A stretch of DNA of 44,264 nucleotides from an uncultured Nonlabens sp. (lineage in GTDB: Bacteria; Bacteroidota; Bacteroidia; Flavobacteriales; Flavobacteriaceae). The position numbers and the translations under genes were made by a program. The notes below the pieces were generated by a model. The model was not told the DNA's origin. It did no database searches and worked only from the letters and a program-made list of their open reading frames with translations. Shown here piece by piece: positions 1 through 8,639 of this stretch (positions within the stretch are counted from its first letter, which is position 1; every line of letters starts with the position of its first letter). The stretch is taken from positions 1 to 44,264 of the forward strand of contig NZ_CANLXZ010000029.1 in assembly GCF_947495285.1 (NCBI RefSeq). The letters are read 5' to 3'.

Positions 1-176
1 ATCTAATGATAAAGATGGTGAAACATGACAGGATGAATCAATCAGAATTAGTAAGTAATTAAGTGACTACCTCTATATTTTTTATTAGGATTATGAGAAA
101 CCTCATCCTTTAGGTCTGGTGAAAAGGTTTTGGTTTTATGTTAGATTTTTAAGAGAGTGGCTTTTACTATTTCATT

Positions 177-1058
177 TTACTTGCCAGAAATATATTTCTT
201 AGGCGTTGTTCCATATTTTTTTTTAAATGCACTTATAAAATGACTACCAGTAGAGTACCCTACTTTTAAACCTACCTCGTTAACATTATGCTGGCCGCTA
301 TCGAGTAACTGACGAGAGTAATCCATTTTATGACTTAGTGCAAAACCAAAAACAGTGTCTCCATATACTTCTTTAAAGCCTTCTTTTAATTTCTTAAGTG
401 ATAACCCTATCTCTATAGAGAGCTCTTGTAAAGAAGGTAAATCTGTCATACGTTCTATTACGATTTCTTTAGCTCGTTTTATTTTGCGCATGTTTTCTTC
501 GTCAGCTAGAAATGGGCAAGCCTCTAGATTAGCTTCTTCTTCTGTATTGAAATATAAGGATAATAGCTCGTAGGACTTACCTTTAAAATAAAGTTGTTTT
601 ATGGTGTCGTTGAGGTTGTAGTTCATTAACTGGTGTAATGCAACGGCCATAGAAGGAGATATTTTTCCATCTACATAATATTTTTTATCCTTATTATCGG
701 CACTTAAAAAACTAACATGTCGTGCGTCTGGAGAAAAAAGAGAGTGAAATTTCTTAATAGAAACCAGTACAGATATAAACCATGTGTTAGGCGCTATACT
801 TAAGTCCATAGGTAAGTCGCGTGACGGATTATATAGCAAGTAGGAATTCTGTTCTTTTAAATCTAGTTTGTAACTACCTTCATTAAAAGCGAGTTGCACG
901 CTTCCTTTAAGACAGTAGTGAAACTGTAAAAAGCTACTATCTACATGATGTGAAAAAGTTGTTTTTTCTGCACTATCATTTTTTAAACGTATGACGTGAA
1001 ATCCGTCTTCTATGATAGTTACCTCTCCAGCACCTTTAGCGATGTTTTCCATTTTCAT
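177..1058 (-). CDS. AraC-family transcriptional regulator
   Basis: A 293-residue DNA-binding regulator. The C-terminal 100 residues carry the double helix-turn-helix of the AraC/XylS family: a first helix pair around LQELSIEIGLSLKKLKEGFK and a second around VNEVGLKVGYSTGSHFISAF, ending in the usual KKKYGTTPKKY tail. The N-terminal part is a beta-rich, cupin-like sensing region with no recognisable ligand motif; its pattern recalls PchR-type iron/siderophore regulators, but that is inference. Two start codons (1058 and 1052) are possible. It is divergent from hemA across a 185-bp gap that holds a 16-bp palindrome and a minus-strand -7-like box (CAAAGATA at 1150-1157), so regulation of hemA or itself is plausible. 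Confidence 0.85.
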   Translation of the reverse strand: MKMENIAKGAGEVTIIEDGFHVIRLKNDSAEKTTFSHHVDSSFLQFHYCLKGSVQLAFNEGSYKLDLKEQNSYLLYNPSRDLPMDLSIAPNTWFISVLVSIKKFHSLFSPDARHVSFLSADNKDKKYYVDGKISPSMAVALHQLMNYNLNDTIKQLYFKGKSYELLSLYFNTEEEANLEACPFLADEENMRKIKRAKEIVIERMTDLPSLQELSIEIGLSLKKLKEGFKEVYGDTVFGFALSHKMDYSRQLLDSGQHNVNEVGLKVGYSTGSHFISAFKKKYGTTPKKYISGK

Positions 1059-1092
1059 TGTTATTTAAAACGACTCTAAATAAGTGTTATTC

Positions 1093-1108
1093 CGCTTTCG
1101 CGAAAGCG
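1093..1108. repeat. Iterated palindrome CGCTTTCGCGAAAGCG (copy 1, intergenic)
   Basis: Perfect 16-bp palindrome in the divergent araC-hemA gap. It is one of eight exact 14-bp-core copies in the window. Confidence 0.9.
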
Positions 1109-1212
1109 AGATAAGCACCATCAATAGTCTATTATACAGTTCTATAAAGCAAAGATAACTCATAGCGACGAAAAAGGATCGTTAAGCGTTATTTTTAAAG
1201 CCTGTGCTCTGT

Positions 1213-1220
1213 TAATTTTG
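1213..1220 (+). promoter_or_regulatory. Candidate -7 box for hemA (TAATTTTG)
   Basis: Matches the Bacteroidota -7 consensus TAnnTTTG, 23 bases before the hemA start. No clear -33 TTG at 19-base spacing, so only moderate support. Confidence 0.35.
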
Positions 1221-1243
1221 TGGACTACTACAGAAAGTAATAT

Positions 1244-2497
1244 ATGGCCGCGGCAGCAGCATCACATTTCACATTTTATGCAATAGGAATTAGTTACCGC
1301 AAGGCAGACGCTGTCACGCGTGGCTCTTTTTCCTTGAGTGCACAGGCTATTGATAACCTGCTAGTACAGGCTAAGGAAGAAGGTATTCCTTCTCTAGCCG
1401 TTATTTCTACATGTAACCGTACAGAGCTATATGGATTTGCGCATAATTCTTTTCAACTAATTAAATTGTTGTGTGAGCATTCTCATGGAACGGTAGAAGA
1501 GTTGGAAAAAATAGCTTATGTCTATCAAAATGAAGCCGCAAACGACCACCTTTTTACGGTAGGAACAGGTCTGGATAGTCAGATTTTGGGTGATTTTGAG
1601 ATTATAGGTCAGCTTAAAATGTCTTTTAAGAAATCAAAATCCTATCAAATGGTCAATCCTTATATGGAGCGATTAATTAATGCTGTTATACAGGCTAGCA
1701 AACGCATTAAAACAGAAACTGATTTGAGTAGTGGTGCAACTTCCGTTAGTTTTGCTAGTGTGCTTTATATTTTAGAGAATTTTGAAAAAGGGTCTAATCA
1801 AAATATAACTCTATTCGGTACTGGGAAAATAGGACGCAATACTTGTGAAAATCTTATTAAACATACAGATAACAAGGAGATTACACTTATTAATAGAACA
1901 AAGGATAAAGCAGAGCGTATTGCCGGTAAATTTGACCTAGTCGTAAAAGATTATGCGCAATTAGAAGAGCAAATTGCTCAAACAGATATCCTTATAGTAG
2001 CAACTGGAGCGCAAAATCCTACGGTTTCTAAAGATTTGATATTCACTAATAAGCCTTTGCTTATTTTAGATCTTTCTATACCTAAGAATGTAAACGAGAA
2101 CGTTAGGGAACTAGATAATGTAAAACTAGTACACCTAGATGAGCTTTCTAAAATTACTAATCGCACCCTTCAAAATCGCGAGAACTTTATACCGCAAGCG
2201 CATCAAATTATCAAAGATATACATAGTGAGTTTAAATTATGGCAAGAGTCACGTCGTTTTGCACCTACTATGAATGCCTTAAAAACAAAGCTTTCTACTC
2301 TTAAAGAAGCAGAAATTAAAAGCAATAGGACTAAGATTATTGATTTTAATCAAGAACAAGCAGATCTTATTGCCGATAAAATTATACAAAAAATAGCAGG
2401 TCATTTTGCAAATCATTTGCGCAATGAACAAGAAAGTACAGAAGAGGCTATCGAGTTATTAAATAAAGTTTTTAAGCTAGGGCAATTAAATTCCTAA
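1244..2497 (+). CDS. hemA: Glutamyl-tRNA reductase
   Basis: First step of the C5 route to tetrapyrroles: NADPH-dependent reduction of glutamyl-tRNA to glutamate-1-semialdehyde in the cytoplasm. The 417-residue product has the catalytic motif STCNRTE with nucleophile Cys57, the conserved GLDSQILGDFEI segment (109-120), a Rossmann dinucleotide site FGTGKIG (191-197), and the C-terminal dimerisation helix region after residue 310. Length is normal for the family. The start ATG at 1244 is followed by an alanine run (MAAAAAS), a slightly unusual N-terminus; there is no better downstream start before the core fold. It heads a tetrapyrrole cluster with hemC, but a 595-bp gap separates the two, and hemD/hemE do not follow. 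Confidence 0.97.
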   Translation: MAAAAASHFTFYAIGISYRKADAVTRGSFSLSAQAIDNLLVQAKEEGIPSLAVISTCNRTELYGFAHNSFQLIKLLCEHSHGTVEELEKIAYVYQNEAANDHLFTVGTGLDSQILGDFEIIGQLKMSFKKSKSYQMVNPYMERLINAVIQASKRIKTETDLSSGATSVSFASVLYILENFEKGSNQNITLFGTGKIGRNTCENLIKHTDNKEITLINRTKDKAERIAGKFDLVVKDYAQLEEQIAQTDILIVATGAQNPTVSKDLIFTNKPLLILDLSIPKNVNENVRELDNVKLVHLDELSKITNRTLQNRENFIPQAHQIIKDIHSEFKLWQESRRFAPTMNALKTKLSTLKEAEIKSNRTKIIDFNQEQADLIADKIIQKIAGHFANHLRNEQESTEEAIELLNKVFKLGQLNS

Positions 2498-3092
2498 CAG
2501 CTGTCGGTTTTGGCTGTAATATTCTCTTTGATATTTAAGAGATTAATGATGCAAATTTCATCAGTCTCGGTTTTGTAAATATATCTTTTACCTACTTCTT
2601 ATCGCTACTGCCATACATATCGAGTAATATAGTCTCATAAATAATGAGTTTTTGATTCTAGCTAACTGTTTATTTAATGTGTTACTCGTCATCACTTTAT
2701 TCTTTAACAGATCAGGCAGTTTTCAACTTAAACAGATGAAATAATGCTTATTCTTCTTTTTTATATAGAAATAGGGTTAGAGCGTTTAATCTTACTGTTT
2801 ATGCTGTTTGTAACTAATATAAGTAGTGTAATTATACTTCTTTTTCTTACTGATTTTTTTTTCTAGTAGGAGTTTCTGTAGGTCACGTCAGGTGGTTATA
2901 GTAAATCTATGTGACGTGATTATTTACCACCTACGCACACTGCTCATATAGACTTTATGTTTGGTACACATGTAATAGTTTTAGCTCATTCCTTACTTAT
3001 TGCAGTTATATTTGTGCTTTTAGAAACATGGTTAGAAAACCTAGTTGAAAAATTAAAAATGAGAACCACATTTTTTAAATAGATTTAAAAGT
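2498..3092. other. 595-bp gap between hemA and hemC
   Basis: AT-rich, with no long reading frame in either strand. The only coding candidate is the 41-codon frame at 2957-3082. A TATATTTG box at 3007-3014 could serve hemC. The rest shows nothing I can assign; it may be decayed DNA. Confidence 0.5.
2957..3082 (+). CDS. Possible 41-residue single-span membrane protein
   Basis: Short open frame ending 10 bases before hemC. The product begins MFGTHVIVLAHSLLIAVIFV, a continuous hydrophobic stretch, then ETWLENLVEKLK, an amphipathic basic/acidic tail, and MRTTFFK. The arrangement (one membrane helix plus amphipathic helix) is protein-like, but the frame is short and may be chance in AT-rich DNA. 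No family recognised. Position suggests co-transcription with hemC if real. Confidence 0.25.
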   Translation: MFGTHVIVLAHSLLIAVIFVLLETWLENLVEKLKMRTTFFK

Positions 3093-4046
3093 ATGTCTAG
3101 TATAATAAGAATAGGAACCAGAGATAGTGAACTTGCTATGTGGCAAGCAAAAACGGTACAAGCACAGTTAGAAGCATTGGGTCATAAAACGATCTTGCAT
3201 CCCGTAAAATCCCAAGGAGACCTTAATTTAACAGAACCTTTATATGAGATGGGTATCACTGGTATTTTCACTAAAACACTAGATGTGGCGCTAGTAAAAG
3301 GAGAAATAGATATTGCTGTCCACAGTCTTAAAGATGTACCTACTCAGTTACCTAAAGGAATGGTCCAGGCAGCGGTAATGGAAAGAGCATCTTCTAAGGA
3401 CATACTGGTTTATAAAAGTAATTTTAATCCAGACGAAGAAACTACGATAGCAACTGGTAGTTTACGTCGTAAATCGCAGTGGCTGGACTTATACAGCCAT
3501 CATCATGTTGTAGATCTACGTGGTAATGTAAACACACGATTATCTAAGTTGCATACTAATAAAGAGTGGAGTGCTGCCATATTTGCCAAAGCAGGTCTAG
3601 ATCGCATAGGTCTCCTCGCAAAATTAAAAGCAAATTATGGTTTTGAATTTACCGATCTCGATAGTTTTATCCCAGCACCAGCACAAGGTGCTATGATGAT
3701 TACAGCCATGGATAGCAATAAAGAAGTTTTAACTGCTGTTGCGGCGCTTAACCACCAACAGACTGCAGTATGCGTAGATATGGAACGAGCATTCTTGCGT
3801 GATCTAGAAGGTGGTTGTACTGCTCCTATAGGTGCAATAGCTGTGGTAAAAGAAGATCAGTTAACTTTTAAAGGCACATTGATGAGTCTCGATGGCAAGC
3901 AGCGTATCGATGTAAACGGCTCTATGCCTTGGTTTGATAATGTAGATAAAGATGCATGTATCGCTTTCGCGAAAGCACAATCACAAAAAGTTCTTTTTCA
4001 AGGAGGAAAAGAATTAATGGCAGAAATTAAAACAGAGTTGAAATAA
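3093..4046 (+). CDS. hemC: Porphobilinogen deaminase (hydroxymethylbilane synthase)
   Basis: Polymerises four porphobilinogen molecules to hydroxymethylbilane, downstream of HemA in haem synthesis. The 317-residue product shows the family landmarks in order: RIGTRDSELAMWQA near the N-terminus, HSLKDVPT (77-84), the substrate-binding TGSLRRKSQ (121-129), FIPAPAQGA (192-200), and the GGCTAPIGA motif whose Cys242 anchors the dipyrromethane cofactor. Length is typical. Near the C-terminus the iterated palindrome is embedded in frame and encodes AFAKA (residues 291-295). The next gene on the same strand follows after 60 bases but belongs to another pathway; no hemD is present here. Confidence 0.97.
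   Translation: MSSIIRIGTRDSELAMWQAKTVQAQLEALGHKTILHPVKSQGDLNLTEPLYEMGITGIFTKTLDVALVKGEIDIAVHSLKDVPTQLPKGMVQAAVMERASSKDILVYKSNFNPDEETTIATGSLRRKSQWLDLYSHHHVVDLRGNVNTRLSKLHTNKEWSAAIFAKAGLDRIGLLAKLKANYGFEFTDLDSFIPAPAQGAMMITAMDSNKEVLTAVAALNHQQTAVCVDMERAFLRDLEGGCTAPIGAIAVVKEDQLTFKGTLMSLDGKQRIDVNGSMPWFDNVDKDACIAFAKAQSQKVLFQGGKELMAEIKTELK
3963..3976. repeat. Iterated palindrome core GCTTTCGCGAAAGC (copy 2, inside hemC)
   Basis: Exact 14-bp core, in hemC read as GCT TTC GCG AAA GCA = AFAKA. Confidence 0.9.
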
Positions 4047-4106
4047 TTACAAAATGTCTTTAAGAAGTATTTATTACCTTTAATTTCTAAAATAAAACGA
4101 TAATAA

Positions 4107-4640
4107 ATGGCTATTCAAGCACCTTTTAATCTTAATAAGTGGATAGAAGATAATAGAGATCTTTTAAAGCCACCAGTAGGTAATAAGAATCTGTATAAAG
4201 ATGCGGGAGATTATATAGTAATGGTAGTGGCAGGTCCTAATGCTCGTAAAGATTATCATTATAATGAAACTGAAGAGCTTTTTTACCAACTAGAAGGTCA
4301 TATTGAGGTTCATATTCAGGAAAATGGTAAAAAGCGTACTATGAAATTAGGTCCTGGAGATATGTATTTACATCCGGCCAAAGTGCCTCATTCTCCTGTG
4401 CGACATGAAAATTCTATAGGGCTAGTGATAGAACGCAAGCGTCTAGAAGCTGGTGCGATAGATGGTTTATTATGGTATTGCGATAATTGCAATCATAAAT
4501 TGCATGAGACATTTTTTAGGCTAGAAGATATTGAGAAAGATTTTCAGCCTCGATTTATAGAGTTTTATGCAAGTGAAAAATTGCGTACCTGCAATAATTG
4601 TAACACGACTATGCCTACAGATGTTAGATTCGTGGAGTAA
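4107..4640 (+). CDS. nbaC: 3-hydroxyanthranilate 3,4-dioxygenase
   Basis: Opens the ring of 3-hydroxyanthranilate to 2-amino-3-carboxymuconate semialdehyde in the kynurenine route of tryptophan breakdown / quinolinate formation. The 177-residue cupin has the catalytic iron ligands His51 and Glu57 (in HYNETEE) and His95 (in VPHSP). It also has the second, rubredoxin-like iron site of the bacterial type: Cys125/Cys128 (YCDNC) and Cys162/Cys165 (TCNNC). These positions match the well-studied bacterial enzyme as I recall it. Size is as expected. Other kynurenine genes are not beside it, so it sits as a single gene after hemC. Confidence 0.95.
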   Translation: MAIQAPFNLNKWIEDNRDLLKPPVGNKNLYKDAGDYIVMVVAGPNARKDYHYNETEELFYQLEGHIEVHIQENGKKRTMKLGPGDMYLHPAKVPHSPVRHENSIGLVIERKRLEAGAIDGLLWYCDNCNHKLHETFFRLEDIEKDFQPRFIEFYASEKLRTCNNCNTTMPTDVRFVE

Positions 4641-4999
4641 GTCAACTTAGTTTTTACATGTAAAAAAACCTAACTCAAATAAGTTTATGATTTCTTACGA
4701 AATGTAAATCTGAGTTCGACTTAAAAAGCTTGTTGAAACTATTTATGTTATTTATGCGATTTATTGGTCTATAAGTAGGACACTTTCATTTTAAGTAGGT
4801 ATCTACATCGCTAGATTAGACATAAATAGATAGCTATTACTTTCTAGTAGGCTTTTATGCATAATAAAACTCGCATTTAGATGACTTGTGGATGGTTCTA
4901 CAAGTAATATATTTAAGTTTTGTAAATGAGGTTTTTACCTATTCTTTCAGTAGTTTATAATTGGTTTTTTATAATAGGCTCAAGAGGGTAATTGCCTAT
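4641..4999. other. 359-bp gap after the dioxygenase gene
   Basis: A weak inverted repeat near 4648-4676 (TTTTTACATGTAAAAA core) could end transcription of the dioxygenase gene. No reading frame or other structure of note in the remainder. Confidence 0.4.
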
Positions 5000-5398
5000 T
5001 TAAGAAAGTAAAATTCCCTCTTGATTCATTACAGGCAAAGCTGTAAATCTCTCCTCATCTATGGAATGTGGTGCTGCAGTGAATACGTGATCATATAAGG
5101 TAGTACCTATGAAATAAGTAAGTATAAAATCGTTCTCAAATGGAAATATGTCTTCCATGATCAGTTCTACCTTTAAAGCTGATTGTGCAGCGGCTAATTT
5201 AAAGGCATGTCTAAATATAGAAGTCTTGCGACCGTCCTCATGTTTACCACGACTCATGATCATAATAGATTCAATGGGTTCCAGACCGTCATTAATTAAA
5301 TAAACGATCCAGTCTTGTGCCGTTTTTTCTTTATTGTCTTCTTTTACGATAGCGATATAAACGTCCTTTACCTCTGGTATAACGATGTCTTTTTTCAT
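5000..5398 (-). CDS. Conserved small protein of the pheS operon (132 aa)
   Basis: A 132-residue soluble protein beginning MKKDIVIPEVKDVYIAIV and rich in beta-strand-like segments, without signal peptide, cysteine motif or membrane span. Proteins like this lie behind pheS in many flavobacteria and are sometimes mislabelled as a phenylalanyl-tRNA synthetase subunit because of the neighbourhood; that is recollection. The sequence itself shows no aminoacyl-tRNA synthetase motif. It is 48 bases downstream of the 131-residue gene and in the same direction, so it is likely the last gene of a pheS transcript. Function unknown. Confidence 0.75.
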   Translation of the reverse strand: MKKDIVIPEVKDVYIAIVKEDNKEKTAQDWIVYLINDGLEPIESIMIMSRGKHEDGRKTSIFRHAFKLAAAQSALKVELIMEDIFPFENDFILTYFIGTTLYDHVFTAAPHSIDEERFTALPVMNQEGILLS

Positions 5399-5446
5399 GA
5401 ATTTTTATATTGATTTGTATCTATAAAAGATAGTGCAACTATATTA

Positions 5447-5842
5447 TTAAATGGCTTTCAATTTAGATTCTAGAACATTGATAAGGTCTAGCGTGGTGGT
5501 GATTTCATTCATTTCACCAGGGCTCATTAAAATTTCAAAACCAGAGACTGTCGCATATGTGCTTAATAGAATACAAGGGTATTCATACTTAGGCAGCCAC
5601 TTTGAGGCGTATTCCTTCTCAAACTCATCTATGTGTAAAAACTTTAATTCTATCGATGGATAGGTTTTAGTCACGCTTTCGCAAAAGCGAGCCCATTCTA
5701 CTTTTTCTTTAAAAATTCCATAAGTAAGGTCGCACAGTCTGCACTCATAAGTTTTAGGACTTATGATCTTATGCGCGCTATCTAGCCATGCATTAAGTTT
5801 ACCAGAGTTTGAGTTGTAAACAAAAACGAGTTCTGATTTCAC
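5447..5842 (-). CDS. Conserved small protein with CxxC, second gene behind pheS (131 aa)
   Basis: A 131-residue cytoplasmic-type protein. It opens with a short strand (SELVFVYNSNSGKLNAWLD) and has one CxxC (YECRLCDLTYG, about residues 33-43) and a later Cys near FCES. The strand-helix order with CxxC loosely recalls a thioredoxin-like fold, but I cannot support that call. It begins 11 bases after the pheS stop, so it should be translated from the same mRNA. A one-mismatch copy of the iterated palindrome lies in the gene and encodes RFCES. No function assigned. Confidence 0.75.
   Translation of the reverse strand: MKSELVFVYNSNSGKLNAWLDSAHKIISPKTYECRLCDLTYGIFKEKVEWARFCESVTKTYPSIELKFLHIDEFEKEYASKWLPKYEYPCILLSTYATVSGFEILMSPGEMNEITTTLDLINVLESKLKAI
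5675..5688. repeat. Iterated palindrome, one-mismatch copy
   Basis: GCTTTCGCAAAAGC, one base off the core; read on the minus strand it encodes part of RFCESV, the third reading frame of the motif. Confidence 0.7.
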
Positions 5843-5853
5843 AAAGCTGCCTT

Positions 5854-6873
5854 TTATAAGGTGTTAGAAAACTGCTTTAAAAAACGTACGTCATTCTCAA
5901 AGAACATACGTATGTCGCCTATTTGATACAATAACATCGCGATACGTTCTACACCCATACCAAAAGCAAAACCACTGTACTCATCAGGATTGATACCGCA
6001 GTTAGACAGTACAGCAGGGTCTACCATACCGCAACCTCCTATTTCTAGCCAGCCAGTACCTTTAGTTATTTTATAATCGGTTTCTGTTTCTAGACCCCAG
6101 TAGATATCAATCTCGGCACTAGGTTCTGTAAAAGGGAAATATGATGGACGCAAGCGTATTTTAGACTTACCGAACATTTCTTGAGTGAAATATAGTAAAG
6201 TCTGCTTCATGTCTGCAAAGCTCACATCTTTATCTATATAAAGCCCTTCTACCTGATGGAATATACAATGTGCACGAGCGCTTATCGCTTCATTACGGAA
6301 AACACGACCTGGAGAAATAGTTCTTATAGGCGGTTTGTTATCCTCCATATAACGCACTTGTACGCTAGAGGTGTGTGTTCTTAATAGCACATCTGGATCT
6401 GTCTGTATAAAAAAAGTGTCTTGCATATCACGTGCTGGGTGATGTGCAGGTAGGTTTAATGCTGTAAAATTGTGCCAGTCATCTTCTATTTCAGGGCCTT
6501 CACTTACATTAAAACCTATGCGAGAGAATACCTCAATGATTTGGTTTTTTACTAGAGATATAGGGTGTCTTGCGCCTATTTCCATAGGAAATGCAGTACG
6601 TGTAAGGTCGCCGTAAATACCGGCTTCTTCTTGTTTAGATTCTATAGTTTTTTTTAAAGATTCAACCTTTTCTTTGGCTTTTTCTTTAAGTTCATTAATC
6701 GCCTGACCGAATGCTTTTTTCTGCTCATTAGGAACCTCCTTAAACTTTGCAAACAGGTCTTTAAGTAACCCTTTAGAACCTAGGTATTCAATTCTAAAAG
6801 CCTCGATAGACTCCTTAGAATCTGCTTTAAAGGCTTGTACTTTTTCAATATGTTCTTTTACTTTATCCAGCAT
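5854..6873 (-). CDS. pheS: Phenylalanine--tRNA ligase alpha subunit
   Basis: Catalytic alpha subunit of the class II, alpha2-beta2 enzyme that charges tRNA-Phe. The 339-residue protein has the N-terminal coiled-coil tRNA-binding arm (residues 1-90, Lys/Glu rich), the HPISLVKNQI segment, motif 2 around GRVFRNEAISARAHCIFHQVEG, and motif 3 FGMGVERIAMLLYQIGDIR near the C-terminus. Length is normal and nothing is missing. pheT is not in the window. Two small conserved genes follow at 11 and 48 bases, suggesting one operon. A TAAATTTG box (minus strand, 6894-6901) 20 bases upstream is a likely -7 element. Confidence 0.97.
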   Translation of the reverse strand: MLDKVKEHIEKVQAFKADSKESIEAFRIEYLGSKGLLKDLFAKFKEVPNEQKKAFGQAINELKEKAKEKVESLKKTIESKQEEAGIYGDLTRTAFPMEIGARHPISLVKNQIIEVFSRIGFNVSEGPEIEDDWHNFTALNLPAHHPARDMQDTFFIQTDPDVLLRTHTSSVQVRYMEDNKPPIRTISPGRVFRNEAISARAHCIFHQVEGLYIDKDVSFADMKQTLLYFTQEMFGKSKIRLRPSYFPFTEPSAEIDIYWGLETETDYKITKGTGWLEIGGCGMVDPAVLSNCGINPDEYSGFAFGMGVERIAMLLYQIGDIRMFFENDVRFLKQFSNTL

Positions 6874-6893
6874 GATCTCACGTTATAAGCCGG

Positions 6894-6901
6894 CAAATTT
6901 A
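6894..6901 (-). promoter_or_regulatory. Candidate -7 box for pheS (TAAATTTG)
   Basis: Minus-strand match to TAnnTTTG, 20 bases before the pheS start; -33 element not evident. Confidence 0.4.
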
Positions 6902-7315
6902 ATCATTTTTAAGGTGCTTTCTAGTCATATATCGTTCAGAATTCTCGCTGTCTGTTATAAATGTATCTCAGTAATAAAATCTAAAGGGATCGCCTAAGGG
7001 CACTACAACTAGCGACGGCCCATAGGTAGAATCTTTGTTTTAATAGTTTATTCATAGTTTTCAAAAAAACTGCGCCATAAAGAAAAGTAGGGCAAATATG
7101 ATAAGATAAAATACTTAACTATTTCATGGAAATTATAAAATAAGATTACTGACTGTATGAAGCGTTTCACATAGAACTGCTTTACTGTGGTTTCTTTAAA
7201 TAAGAAAGGTTTCATTTGCTTTTTATAGGTAGAGTCAGAGTACATATATGCTGTTTTTTAAGGTGAATAAAAGGTTTCTAGCGGCTGTTCATGATTAAAT
7301 GGATGTGAAATGTTA

Positions 7316-7331
7316 CGCTTTCGCGAAAGCG
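7316..7331. repeat. Iterated palindrome CGCTTTCGCGAAAGCG (copy, intergenic)
   Basis: Perfect 16-bp palindrome about 70 bases upstream of the HU/SPOR promoter. Confidence 0.9.
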
Positions 7332-7399
7332 GAATCGTTAAAAATTAATGAGTTAGCTACGTTGACCTCAATTTCTTAATAACTAGTTACCCCAAGTGC

Positions 7400-7429
7400 T
7401 TGATCGTTTTGTTTTAATTTTTATGTTTG
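7400..7429 (+). promoter_or_regulatory. Bacteroidota-type promoter touching the HU/SPOR start codon
   Basis: TTG at 7400-7402, exactly 19 bases, then TATGTTTG at 7422-7429: both parts of the Bacteroidota -33/-7 promoter with the canonical spacing. The start codon is at 7434, only 4 bases after the -7 box, so transcripts would have almost no leader. Confidence 0.5.
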
Positions 7430-7433
7430 TCAC

Positions 7434-8369
7434 ATGCAAATCGCTACTTACATATCAGATTTATTGTACCGACACGAGTGTGTAGTCGTTCCAGGTTTTG
7501 GAGCTTTTATCTCGCGTCGCGTTCCTGCGCAACATTTTGCTAGCAGTCATACTATATACCCACCTAAGAAAGGTTTGAGCTTTAATGCGCAAATCCAACA
7601 AAATGATGGATTACTTGCTAACTATATAGCAAGCGTGTCAAATGTGACTTATGATGAGTCTATTCAAGAGATACGTAATTATGTGCGTTTTCTAGATTTA
7701 GAAATGGATAAGAATGGTTCTGTAACCATACATAAAGTAGGTCGTTTTTCTCGTAATGAAGAAAAGGCGCTACAATTTACGCCTATGTATCTGGTTAATT
7801 ACTTGCCAGAAGCTTTTGGACTTACTTCTCACGAGACATTTGCGATCGATAGGCTGCCAGTTGTTACTGAAGAGCATGTGGTAGAAGAGGTGGCTGTTGT
7901 AGAGTTAGAAACGCCTAAAACTAATTCCGGTTCTTGGGTGCGTTATGCCGCTGCGGGAGTTATTCTTTTAGGTCTAGGCCTCGGTTTTAGAGGTTATCAA
8001 TCTCAAGTTAAGACAGATGCTATTGCCGTAGAGCAGTTAGCTGCAGAAAAAGTAATTTCTAATATTGAAAGCGCTAGCTTTTTAATAAATGAACCTTTGC
8101 CTACCATCTCTTTGGAAGTTGTACCGTTAACTAAAAACTTTCATGTTGTTGCGGGCGCTTTCCGTGATCCTGCAAATGCAGATAAGCGTGTTGAGCAATT
8201 AAAACGTAAAGGTTTTGATGCAAAACGTATAGGTGTTAACTCTTTTGGTCTTCATAATGTTGCATTTTCCAGTTTTGTAGACCGTGATGACGCAACTAAC
8301 GAGCTTATTAAATTGAGAGCTCTAGGTTTTGATAAAGCCTGGTTGTTAACCGGTAGTTTGCCTAAGTAA
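7434..8369 (+). CDS. CCDC81-like HU domain and SPOR domain protein
   Basis: A 311-residue membrane-anchored protein. Residues 1-120 show the CCDC81-type prokaryotic HU repeat seen in Bacteroidota (ISDLLYRHECVVVPGFGAF at 7-25, then LSFNAQIQQNDGLLANYIA). A single membrane span lies at about 168-184 (WVRYAAAGVILLGLGLGF). Residues 235-311 form a SPOR domain (FHVVAGAFRDPANADKRVEQ...), which in other proteins binds denuded septal peptidoglycan. It probably links the cytoplasmic HU-like part to the cell wall at division sites; DNA binding by this HU variant is not established. The start fits the family N-terminus exactly. A CNNM-type gene follows on the same strand after 270 bases. Confidence 0.9.
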   Translation: MQIATYISDLLYRHECVVVPGFGAFISRRVPAQHFASSHTIYPPKKGLSFNAQIQQNDGLLANYIASVSNVTYDESIQEIRNYVRFLDLEMDKNGSVTIHKVGRFSRNEEKALQFTPMYLVNYLPEAFGLTSHETFAIDRLPVVTEEHVVEEVAVVELETPKTNSGSWVRYAAAGVILLGLGLGFRGYQSQVKTDAIAVEQLAAEKVISNIESASFLINEPLPTISLEVVPLTKNFHVVAGAFRDPANADKRVEQLKRKGFDAKRIGVNSFGLHNVAFSSFVDRDDATNELIKLRALGFDKAWLLTGSLPK

Positions 8370-8639
8370 GATTTCAATTACCTTTTTAAAATTGTTTAAC
8401 AAAGAACCTGAATATAGGAGAGTATCTATTGCGTCCTATTCTTAAACACTTATAGAAGAAAGATTGTTAAGCATGGTAGTCAGTAATTAAAACAAGAAGA
8501 TGCCGGCCGGTTTCTAGTTTATTCTACTAGTAAAAAAAGTGTGAGCCTATTAAAAAGGACTAATAAATAAGGTCTTAATAACAAATTTATAATCACAGCG
8601 GTAGAATTGTTTATTTTTACGTAATCAAATCAACTTATC

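Larger units (their letters stand above)
6874..7433. other. 560-bp gap between pheS and the HU/SPOR gene
   Basis: Divergent intergenic region. Holds the pheS -7 candidate (6894-6901), a palindrome copy (7316-7331) and a well-formed promoter at 7400-7429. A 65-codon minus-strand frame (7048-7245) exists, but its composition (Phe/Lys/Tyr rich, no motif) looks like chance. Nothing else assigned. Confidence 0.5.

Noticed and set aside
7048..7245. 65-codon minus-strand frame upstream of the HU/SPOR gene
   Set aside because: Phe/Lys/Tyr-rich composition typical of translated AT-rich spacer, no motif, no clear start signal.
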